The notes beneath the pieces were generated by a model. That model did no database searches and was not told the origin of the DNA. It saw only the letters and a list, made by a program, of their open reading frames with translations. The position numbers and the translations under genes were made by a program. 40,398 bases of DNA, from contig JBIIJL010000010.1 of the NCBI GenBank assembly GCA_044233795.1, positions 1 through 40,398 on the forward strand. Direction: 5' to 3'. Positions within the stretch are counted from its first letter, which is position 1. Every line of letters starts with the position of its first letter. This DNA is from JBIIJL01 sp044233795. Lineage in GTDB: Bacteria > Pseudomonadota > Gammaproteobacteria > Legionellales > Legionellaceae. This document shows, one piece after another, positions 26,401 through 33,960 of this stretch.

Positions 26401-26843
26401 AAGATAACTTGTTTGAGATGCTACTTAGTTTGTTTGAACAAACACTAACGCAGCTAAAAGAGAGCCATGCAACTACTACGGAGTGCTCTCCCGATGCACA
26501 GCGATTGGAGGCTACTACGTCAACTTACGATCTTGATTCGAGCACGGCGTTTTTTAAGTCAGCTCATTCTGATTCTATTCGAGTTTTTACTGTCGATGAG
26601 CAAATGAAATTGACAAAAGCAAGTTATCAATTTCTTGTGCGAATTGCGTCGTGGGGTATTTTAGGACCTGATGTTTTTGAGTTGATTATCAACCAATTGA
26701 TTTTCTCTGACTCTCGTTATGTGTCTTTGCAAGAAACAAAATGGACCATCCGCAGTACACTTGCTAATAGCTTGGATGCCGAGCAACTGGCTTTTCTTGA
26801 TCTTGTGCTTTATCACAAAGAAGACGGACTGCCGTTGCACTGA
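26397..26843 (+). CDS. smg: Smg, DUF494 family protein
   Basis: 148-residue protein of the Smg/DUF494 family. Family features are the N-terminal MLLSLFEQ segment, the central FTVDEQMKLTKASYQFLVRI and the acidic or aromatic C-terminus (LDAEQLAFLDLVLYHKED). The function is not established. The gene usually lies between dprA and topA, exactly as here. The frame is open from GTG 26388, but ATG 26397 has GAGG 8 bases upstream and gives the same ATGA coupling to dprA that is seen elsewhere in this operon. Confidence 0.9.
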   Translation: MKDNLFEMLLSLFEQTLTQLKESHATTTECSPDAQRLEATTSTYDLDSSTAFFKSAHSDSIRVFTVDEQMKLTKASYQFLVRIASWGILGPDVFELIINQLIFSDSRYVSLQETKWTIRSTLANSLDAEQLAFLDLVLYHKEDGLPLH

Positions 26844-26867
26844 CAATTTATGAAGGGTTAATTTCTC

Positions 26868-29147
26868 ATGAGCAAGTACCTTGTTATCGTGGAGTCACCC
26901 GCGAAAGCAAAAACTATTCAAAAATATCTTGGTGATGACTATGAGGTGCTTGCATCTTTTGGGCACGTGCGAGACTTACCGCCTAAGAAAGGATCGGTCG
27001 ATCCAGATCATCAATTTGCGATGAAGTATAGCCCTATTGAAAAAAATGCGCGCCATATCGAATTGATTGCCAAAGCAATTAAAAAAGCCGATACCCTCTT
27101 GCTTGCGACTGACCCTGACCGCGAAGGAGAAGCTATTTCTTGGCACGTTTCAGAGTTATTGAAAGAGCGCAGTTTACTGAAAAATAAAGAAGTCAAACGG
27201 ATTTTTTTTAATGAAGTAACTAAATCAGCACTTCTTGATGCTATTAATAATCCTCGTCCTATCGCGATGGATTTAGTGAACGCCCAGCAAGCTCGGCGTG
27301 CGCTGGATTATCTTGTGGGCTTTAATCTTTCACCGTTGTTATGGAAAAAGGTGCGTAGAGGTTTATCTGCAGGACGAGTTCAAAGTCCGGCGTTGCGTTT
27401 GATAGTTGAGCGTGAGGAGGAAATCGAGCGGTTTCTTCCACAAGAATATTGGCGGCTATTGGCACAATGCCAAATGATAGATGCGCCATTCAATGCACGT
27501 TTGACTCATTATGCGGGCGAAAAGCTTGAACAATTTACCGTGAATCATGGTGAGCTTGCTCATCAAATCAGGGATGTGTTGTTAAAAGAAGCCAATGGTG
27601 TTTTGGAAGTTATTAAACTTGAAAAAAAGCAGCGCAAACGAAATCCTGCCGCTCCTTTTATTACATCGACGTTACAGCAAGAAGCGGCTAGAAAACTTGG
27701 CTTTACCGCTAGAAAAACCATGATGATTGCCCAACAATTGTATGAAGGGATTGACATTGGCACCGGGACAATGGGGCTTATTTCCTATATGCGTACCGAT
27801 TCGCATCACTTGGCCGCAGAAGCTTTGGACGAAATTAGAGCATATATTGTTGAGCGTTATGGTGACAATAATGTTGCAACTAAAATACGTGTTTTTAAAA
27901 CAAAATCAAAAAATGCACAAGAAGCACATGAAGCAATTCGTCCAACATCTATCAAACGCACGCCTGAAATGGTTGAGCGATCCCTTACGCCTGATCAGTA
28001 TAAACTTTATCACTTGGTATGGACTAGAACGCTCGCCTGTCAAATGGCAGAGGCACTCATTGATACAGTTGCCGTGGATCTTCAATGTGGGGCATCTGGT
28101 GTTTTTCGCGCCAATGGCTCAGTGATTGTGTTTCCAGGATTTCTCACTGTCTATGAAGAGGGTCGGGATGATACTAAGGACGATGAACAACAAGGTGTCT
28201 TATTACCTCCGATGGTGGTGGGTGATAAGGTAAAATTGCAAGATATCTTGGCAAGCCAGCATTTTACAGAGCCCCCGCCGCGTTATTCGGAGGCATCACT
28301 TGTAAAAGTGCTTGAGGAATTTGGTATTGGTCGGCCCTCTACCTATGCAGCTATCATTCATACGCTTCAGCAGCGTGAATATGTTATCGTTGATAAGAAA
28401 CGTTTTTTCCCAACAGATGTTGGTCGAATCGTCAGTCATTTTTTAACGGATTATTTTAATCAATATGTTGATTATGAATTTACTGCAGATCTTGAAGATA
28501 CTTTGGATGCAGTAGCTCGCGGTGAGAAGGAATGGGTGCCGGTTCTTGAATCGTTTTGGAGGCCTTTTATTGCTCAGGTAGAAACCATCGATGAACAAGT
28601 GCAACGAAAAGATGTGACTACCGAGATGTTGGATGAAAAGTGTCCAAAGTGTAGTAGTCCCTTGGCCATAAGGCTTGGGAAACGAGGACGTTTTATCGGT
28701 TGTACAGCTTATCCAGAGTGCGATTACACACAAGATTTGAGTACTGCAACTGGAGAAAAAACGGCGTCAGAAATTGTTGTTGGTCGTACGTGCCCTGAAT
28801 GCCAAGGTAATTTAGAAATAAAAACTGGCCGTTACGGACGATTTATTGGGTGTGGAAATTATCCAGAGTGCAAATTTATTGAGCCTTTAGAGAAACCGAT
28901 AGATACCTGTGTCATGTGTCCTATCTGCCACAATGCCTCGATATTAAAACGTAAATCCCGTAAGGGTAAGATTTTTTATTCTTGTGCGGGATACCCGAAA
29001 TGTAATTATGCATTATGGAACGAGCCTATCGATAAACCTTGCCCGAAATGTTCTTGGCCTCTACTTACAATTAAAGAGACCAAGCGATCTGGTCGACAAT
29101 TGATTTGCCCCCACGAGGGATGTGATTATTCTGTGAACGAAGATTAA
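26868..29147 (+). CDS. topA: TopA, DNA topoisomerase I
   Basis: Type IA topoisomerase that relaxes negative supercoils. The 759-residue protein has an N-terminal TOPRIM domain (VIVESPAKAKTI at 7-18, ATDPDREGEAISWH at 80-93) and the active-site tyrosine at 307 in SYMRTDSHH. The C-terminal region carries four C4-type zinc ribbons: CPKCSSPL onward, CPECQGNL, CPICHNAS and CPKCSWPL ending CPHEGCDY. It is shorter than E. coli TopA (865) because the C-terminal tail is reduced. The order dprA-smg-topA is conserved in gammaproteobacteria. Confidence 0.97.
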   Translation: MSKYLVIVESPAKAKTIQKYLGDDYEVLASFGHVRDLPPKKGSVDPDHQFAMKYSPIEKNARHIELIAKAIKKADTLLLATDPDREGEAISWHVSELLKERSLLKNKEVKRIFFNEVTKSALLDAINNPRPIAMDLVNAQQARRALDYLVGFNLSPLLWKKVRRGLSAGRVQSPALRLIVEREEEIERFLPQEYWRLLAQCQMIDAPFNARLTHYAGEKLEQFTVNHGELAHQIRDVLLKEANGVLEVIKLEKKQRKRNPAAPFITSTLQQEAARKLGFTARKTMMIAQQLYEGIDIGTGTMGLISYMRTDSHHLAAEALDEIRAYIVERYGDNNVATKIRVFKTKSKNAQEAHEAIRPTSIKRTPEMVERSLTPDQYKLYHLVWTRTLACQMAEALIDTVAVDLQCGASGVFRANGSVIVFPGFLTVYEEGRDDTKDDEQQGVLLPPMVVGDKVKLQDILASQHFTEPPPRYSEASLVKVLEEFGIGRPSTYAAIIHTLQQREYVIVDKKRFFPTDVGRIVSHFLTDYFNQYVDYEFTADLEDTLDAVARGEKEWVPVLESFWRPFIAQVETIDEQVQRKDVTTEMLDEKCPKCSSPLAIRLGKRGRFIGCTAYPECDYTQDLSTATGEKTASEIVVGRTCPECQGNLEIKTGRYGRFIGCGNYPECKFIEPLEKPIDTCVMCPICHNASILKRKSRKGKIFYSCAGYPKCNYALWNEPIDKPCPKCSWPLLTIKETKRSGRQLICPHEGCDYSVNED

Positions 29148-29150
29148 CTA

Positions 29151-29177
29151 TTGACAGGATGAGCGTAGCAGTATAAA
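29151..29177 (+). promoter_or_regulatory. Candidate promoter of the cold-shock gene
   Basis: A perfect TTGACA at 29151-29156 is followed by TATAAA at 29172-29177, a short 15-base spacing. It starts 4 bases after the topA stop and lies 40 bases upstream of the strong AAGGAG site of the csp gene. Confidence 0.5.
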
Positions 29178-29216
29178 AATACTATATTATTTGTTTTTTA
29201 CGAAGGAGCAACAACA

Positions 29217-29423
29217 ATGTCAGAAAAAGTACGTGGTACAGTAAAGTGGTTTAATGAAGGAAAAGGTTTTGGTTTTATTGAGAGCAATGGCAAAGATTAT
29301 TTTGTGCATTTTAGTGCTATTCAAGGCGCAGGCTTCAAAACATTACAAGAAGGTGCCGCTGTAATGTTTAAGGCAGGACAAGGGCAAAAAGGACCACAAG
29401 CGGAAGAAGTCGAAGTCGTCTAA
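29217..29423 (+). CDS. Cold-shock domain protein (CspA family)
   Basis: 68-residue single-domain OB-fold nucleic-acid chaperone. RNA-binding motifs KGFGFI (RNP1, residues 16-21) and DYFVHF (RNP2) are both present, and KWFNEGKGFGF is the family hallmark. AAGGAG lies 8 bases before the ATG. It probably has its own promoter just after topA. Which paralogue of the Csp family it represents cannot be decided from sequence alone. Confidence 0.96.
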   Translation: MSEKVRGTVKWFNEGKGFGFIESNGKDYFVHFSAIQGAGFKTLQEGAAVMFKAGQGQKGPQAEEVEVV

Positions 29424-29636
29424 ATCTTATTCGTGTAGAGAGGAGTCAAATAGGTTCCTTTCTTATCACGAACTAAGTTGCCTGCTAAAATGCTTGAGCC
29501 ATAGATGTTCATTTTGATTGCGTATGGCTCTAGTGTTCTCACATGTTTATTATTCTTGACTTATTCTATCTAATATTAAAGTTGTAGCTTGTTCAGCCGA
29601 TTAATTATATATCGATACATCACTTCGGTTTGCTAC

Positions 29637-31295
29637 ATGGCTATCAAACAGCACCTTAAAATACGTTCGAATATTCTCAAAGGCCGCGTGACAAAATACG
29701 CAATGCTTGGTCTTGGTATTTCAATTTTTAGTATTTTGTTTGCATCCACCCTGGTGTCCTATCAGTTGACGGGATTTATTAATTTTGCAGGGGTTGTCAT
29801 TGCTCAGAAGAGTAATCCTGCGATTTGGGCACTTGATTTGACGCCTTTTATGTTTGCCTACTGGGGTCAATCATTCTGTTATGAGTTGGCCACTACTATG
29901 GAAACATTGCTTGAGAATAAAACGCGTGACCTTATTAATACAAGCCGAGAGTTAGAGTTAAAACTGCAATACGAGACTAACCATGATCATTTGACAAATT
30001 TACCTAATCAACGATTGTTATCACAAAGAATTAATCAAGGCATCAAACAAGTTCGGGAGAATGAATCTTTGGCTGTGATCCTTTTACATATCAGGGGCTT
30101 TAAAGAGATAAATATTGAATATGGAACCTTCAGTGCGAATAGCCTGCTTGTCCAATTTGCTGAAAAATTAAAGAGTATTTTGCTCGAGCCTTATCTACTT
30201 CAGGCTTATATGGGTATGAATTTGGTCGCACGTATGCAAGGTGATGAGTTTGCAATCTTAATTCCAAGACTATTAAAAGAACATCATTTACATGACATGC
30301 TTACAAAAATTGCTAGCGCAACTTCCGTAAAGTTTATGATAGACGGCAATAGTGTTAACATTTCGACAGCAATAGGTGTTGCCTTGTATCCTCAACATGG
30401 AACAAATGATATTGACTTGATGTGTCGTGCAAGTAGTAGCGTATTTAGCGCAGAAAAAGAAGATAAGGCGTATGTCATTTTTCATGAAGGAATAAATAAT
30501 AATAAACCAGCGAATGCCCTTCAGCAGAGTGAACTTGAAGATGCGCTTGCCAAAGGAAATTTAGCATTGTTGTTTCAGCCTGATGTGAACTTGAAAACGC
30601 AACAGATAGTTGGGGCAGAAGCTCATCTGAAATTTTTGGATCAAGACCAAGATGTGTTTGATGCTGATGTTTTGACTTCTCTTGTTGAAAGGACAAGCCT
30701 TTCAAAAAAAATAACGAATTTTATGCTTGAGAAAGCAATACAACAGCTGGCTATCTGGCATAAAAATAATCATCCATTGTATATTGTAGTTAATATTTAC
30801 GATGCAACCGATGCAGAGTTACCTGGATTTATTGATAATTTACTAAAAGCTTCAGGGGTCTCGGCTGAGTTTTTGAAGTTAGAGCTTACGGAAAAAGCGT
30901 GTTTGAGTGATCAAACACAAACCATCGATGTTTTGGAAAATTTGGCAAAATTGGGTCTAAAACTTACCATTTGCGATTTTTGTAGTGGCTACTCATCTTT
31001 TATCTACCTAACCAATTTCCCAGTGAGTGAGATAAAAATTGACAAGTTTTTTGTTGCAAATATGATGCACGATGATAAAAAACAAAACATACTTCGTGCG
31101 GTACCTAAATTAGCGAAGGTTATGAAGTTGTTGGTCTATGCGGGAGGTATTTGTGATGGGGATATGGCAAAAATGTTAAAAGATATGGGTTATGTGTGTG
31201 GTCAAGGGCCTTATTTCTCAGCTCCAGTCAGCCCGGAAGAAATTTTAACAATGTCTTTTAAACAACAAGATCACAGTACAAAGGATGTGATATGA
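29637..31295 (+). CDS. Degenerate GGDEF/EAL membrane protein, probable c-di-GMP-related regulator
   Basis: 552 residues from ATG 29637 (open from TTG 29589). One or two hydrophobic segments lie at residues 22-45 and 50-75, followed by a coiled-coil-like linker, a GGDEF-like domain (about 112-285) and an EAL-like domain (295-540). The active sites are eroded. GGDEF is QGDEF (201-205), and the D-x-D-x-F-K-x-x-N-D block has become HIRGFKEINI. EAL is EAH (328-330), DDFGTG is CDFCSG (446-451) and AEGIE is AGGIC (502-506). KID (467-469) and the LELTE Glu remain. Enzymatic activity is unlikely, so a ligand sensor or protein-interaction role is inferred. It is next to wecB (convergent, 38-bp overlap of coding ends) and the nfrA/nfrB-like genes, which suggests control of that pathway. 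Confidence 0.88.
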   Translation: MAIKQHLKIRSNILKGRVTKYAMLGLGISIFSILFASTLVSYQLTGFINFAGVVIAQKSNPAIWALDLTPFMFAYWGQSFCYELATTMETLLENKTRDLINTSRELELKLQYETNHDHLTNLPNQRLLSQRINQGIKQVRENESLAVILLHIRGFKEINIEYGTFSANSLLVQFAEKLKSILLEPYLLQAYMGMNLVARMQGDEFAILIPRLLKEHHLHDMLTKIASATSVKFMIDGNSVNISTAIGVALYPQHGTNDIDLMCRASSSVFSAEKEDKAYVIFHEGINNNKPANALQQSELEDALAKGNLALLFQPDVNLKTQQIVGAEAHLKFLDQDQDVFDADVLTSLVERTSLSKKITNFMLEKAIQQLAIWHKNNHPLYIVVNIYDATDAELPGFIDNLLKASGVSAEFLKLELTEKACLSDQTQTIDVLENLAKLGLKLTICDFCSGYSSFIYLTNFPVSEIKIDKFFVANMMHDDKKQNILRAVPKLAKVMKLLVYAGGICDGDMAKMLKDMGYVCGQGPYFSAPVSPEEILTMSFKQQDHSTKDVI

Positions 31296-32394
31296 GTTGT
31301 TGTTCAAGTGATGCAACAATTCGAAGAGCTGCTTTGCCATCTCCGTAGGGGGAGATCCCTTTAGCTAAAGTTTGAAAGAATGAAGCATCGGTTATTAATT
31401 TGCTGACGCTATCAACGATGGAATCTACTCTTGTACCAATCAGTAAACCTAACCCTTGCGAAATAATGGCCCCTCGCTCCGTGATATCTCTTAGAATCAA
31501 TATGGGTTTTCCTAGAGCAGCAGCTTCCTCTTGGATCCCGCCTGAGTCTGTTAACACAAAAAGAGAGCGTTGCATTAAATGTGCAAATTCATCATATTGC
31601 ATAGGAGGCGTCAGATGGATTCTAGGCGTATTTGCGAGCATTGATGTAATATCTTTCTGGACGTTAGGATTGGGGTGTACTGGGATCACAAAATGTAGGT
31701 GAGAGAAGCGATGGGTTAAGGTAATCAGTGCTTGACAGATATTTTTTAAATTAGCACCAAAGTTTTCTCGTCGATGTGCTGTTACCAAAATGATATTTGA
31801 TAAGTCGGATAGTATGTTTGATGGTTTATTGTCTAATACCCAATAGAGTGCATCAATGACTGGATTACCCGTAATGATAATATTGCTTGAGGCTATATTT
31901 TCTTTTAAAAGATGTGCTTTTTCTGTAGATGTTGGAGCAAAGTGCCAAGTTGCCAGGGGTGCTGTGAGTCTGCGATTAATTTCTTCAGGGAAAGGCTCGG
32001 CTTGATTGTAAGACCGCATACCTGCCTCAATGTGCCCAAAGGGAATTTTATTGTAAAAAGCAGCAAGTGCACTTACGAATACTGTGGTTGTATCTCCTGT
32101 CGCGAGGAGCGCATCAATAGGGTTTTTTCTAAATAATAGGTCAAGTTTATGACATAATTGCCCGGTGAGCTCGCCAAGAGACTGGTCAATAGTCATGCAA
32201 TTAAGATCGACATCAGGTGTTAAATCAAATACCTTGAGCATGTCATCAAGTAGTCTTCGATGTTGTGCAGTATTAATTAACAATATGTTTGCCCAGGGGC
32301 ATTGGCGTAGTTGAAATACCACGGGTGCCATTTTAATTACTTCAGGCCTTGTTCCTACGACGCAACCGATGGTGTATTTGCTATTCATGAGCAT
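31258..32394 (-). CDS. wecB: WecB-type UDP-N-acetylglucosamine 2-epimerase (non-hydrolysing)
   Basis: Interconverts UDP-GlcNAc and UDP-ManNAc in the cytoplasm. The 378 residues have the GT-B-like fold with VGTRPE at 13-18. Residues matching the E. coli WecB catalytic set are present: Asp101 in TGDTTT, Glu123 in HIEAGMRS, Glu137 in FPEEINRR and His207 in TAHRRENFG. SDSGGIQEE appears as TDSGGIQEEAA. The conserved TERPE segment is TERGA, an unusual change in the substrate-contact loop. AGGA 8 bases upstream supports ATG 32394. It is divergent from the nfrA-like gene and has no other surface-sugar gene around it except that locus, so UDP-ManNAc supply for the NfrB-like synthase is the inferred role. 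Confidence 0.94.
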   Translation of the reverse strand: MLMNSKYTIGCVVGTRPEVIKMAPVVFQLRQCPWANILLINTAQHRRLLDDMLKVFDLTPDVDLNCMTIDQSLGELTGQLCHKLDLLFRKNPIDALLATGDTTTVFVSALAAFYNKIPFGHIEAGMRSYNQAEPFPEEINRRLTAPLATWHFAPTSTEKAHLLKENIASSNIIITGNPVIDALYWVLDNKPSNILSDLSNIILVTAHRRENFGANLKNICQALITLTHRFSHLHFVIPVHPNPNVQKDITSMLANTPRIHLTPPMQYDEFAHLMQRSLFVLTDSGGIQEEAAALGKPILILRDITERGAIISQGLGLLIGTRVDSIVDSVSKLITDASFFQTLAKGISPYGDGKAALRIVASLEQQLISHPLYCDLVV

Positions 32395-32500
32395 TGATTC
32401 ATTCCTTATCCATTAGAAAAATATCATATAGCAAATCCTTAAGTTGCATCCAATTATTCGTTGGTATTTTAGTGGACTAATACACTACTTCCTGAAAGAA

Positions 32501-32519
32501 TAGCGAAAAACTGTCGCTA
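32501..32519. promoter_or_regulatory. Short inverted repeat upstream of the NfrA-like gene
   Basis: TAGCGA and TCGCTA flank a 7-base spacer, ending 24 bases before the ATG at 32544 in the divergent wecB/nfrA-like intergenic region. It could be an operator or simply chance. Confidence 0.3.
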
Positions 32520-32543
32520 CACTCATATTAATTCGCCACTCTT

Positions 32544-33959
32544 ATGCTAAAAAAACGGATTTTGCTGGCCCTTATGATTTTGTTGCTACTTTTGGCAGCA
32601 TTGGTCTTTTCGGCTATCAAAGCTGCTAAAACGTTGCGTCGTGATCCTAGTGTATTAATGAATCGGTACTATCATTTAAAACAAACTCATCCTAATGCTG
32701 CTAAACAAGCGCTGTTACTTATTCTTAAGCAAGATCGCAATTATTTACCAGCACAAAGAGAGTACCAGCAATGGTTGATTACTAAAATAAATAATGAGGT
32801 AGCAGTGGGCGTTAATTCGCTGAAAGCGACCTCAGTTCCTATCAAGTTAGTTGCGACTACAATTGAGGCTGTAAAATCAAAAGTTTTGAGGCTAGAATCA
32901 TTCCCCCCCCGAAAACTTCGACAGCGTTTTCGGAATAACCCGCCAAAGGATCATATTTTCGCATTGAAAGAGGTGGGGTTTGACGCAATTGCAAAAGGAA
33001 ATATTAACGATGCTATCTGCTATTTTTCAAAAGCCTATGAAAAGACCAAGGATCCAGCACTGGCATTGCAACTAGCCTACTTGTATGACGGCACTCGAGA
33101 TAAACGTGATAGCTATCGATATTTTAACTTGGCGAGAAAGAGCTTAGATAAGAACATTTCACACACGGCAGAGAATGCTATGACGAGCCTTGCTGGTCAG
33201 CAGACCAAGGCGCTGCGGGAGCCATATTTTTCAGAAATTTATTTTAACCCATTTACGGAAAGTCGTTTTGGGTTGACTGTGCGACCGTTTAATTCTCGAT
33301 TGGGCTTAGAGCAGGCCAATGACTTCCAGACCAAAGAATATGTCTTTTTTAGACGAACTCAAGATAATCGTTCACGAAATTTAGGCGAATTGTCACAACT
33401 CTATGAGGATAATGTACAAATCACCGGTGTGGGTGGACAATTCACCCCGTTTAAACGGATACCTCTGGTTGGGTTTTTAGAGTTGGGTACTGCATATGAT
33501 ATTGTCTATCAGAATCGAAAGCGGTGGCGAGGAGATGCTCGTGCGGGTGCGATGTATTATCGTGAGTTTGGCACAAGGCCTCAATTTTTTGATGCGCCGA
33601 CATTCAGTGTTAATTACTATAGCGATCTATACGCTGATCTCACTTATTTTTCGCGCTACAACAATAATGTGATTGGTCTCATCAGAACCCGTCAAGGCAT
33701 CCGCTTATTTCAATATCATGCCAGCATGTTGAATATTTATGTTACAGGTAGAGTTGCTTTTGATACTAAGCGTGAATTTTATAATAATTTTGCTGAAGTT
33801 GGTCCAGGCATTGCTTTTGTACCCTCAAACCGATTTAACTTCCAATTGCGGTTTGAGAGTATTAAAGGTGTTTATTTACCAGCCGGTGCAGTTGTAAATC
33901 CTTATCCAAAGTACTACACCAACCAAGTTGTTCAAATGTTGATGTATATAAAATTTTAG
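32544..33959 (+). CDS. NfrA-like TPR and outer-membrane-type protein (short form)
   Basis: 471 residues, about half the length of E. coli NfrA (990). A basic N-terminus and a hydrophobic helix (about 5-28) form a signal or anchor. TPR-like repeats follow at about 139-205 (FDAIAKGNINDAICYFSKAY, DPALALQLAYLYDGTRDKRD). The C-terminal half is rich in aromatic and alternating residues typical of beta structure (RFGLTVRPFNSRLGL, GVGGQFTPFKR, YYREFGTRPQFFDAPTFSVN) and resembles the NfrA C-terminal domain. In E. coli NfrA is the outer-membrane partner of NfrB in exopolysaccharide export and the phage N4 receptor. It abuts the NfrB-like gene with one base between them. The ribosome-binding site is weak. 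Confidence 0.72.
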   Translation: MLKKRILLALMILLLLLAALVFSAIKAAKTLRRDPSVLMNRYYHLKQTHPNAAKQALLLILKQDRNYLPAQREYQQWLITKINNEVAVGVNSLKATSVPIKLVATTIEAVKSKVLRLESFPPRKLRQRFRNNPPKDHIFALKEVGFDAIAKGNINDAICYFSKAYEKTKDPALALQLAYLYDGTRDKRDSYRYFNLARKSLDKNISHTAENAMTSLAGQQTKALREPYFSEIYFNPFTESRFGLTVRPFNSRLGLEQANDFQTKEYVFFRRTQDNRSRNLGELSQLYEDNVQITGVGGQFTPFKRIPLVGFLELGTAYDIVYQNRKRWRGDARAGAMYYREFGTRPQFFDAPTFSVNYYSDLYADLTYFSRYNNNVIGLIRTRQGIRLFQYHASMLNIYVTGRVAFDTKREFYNNFAEVGPGIAFVPSNRFNFQLRFESIKGVYLPAGAVVNPYPKYYTNQVVQMLMYIKF

Positions 33960-33960
33960 G

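Noticed and set aside
29496..29530. Inverted repeat GAGCCATA ... TATGGCTC after the cold-shock gene
   Set aside because: Perfect 8-bp arms but a 19-base loop and no T-run; could be chance or a weak stem, not enough for a terminator call.
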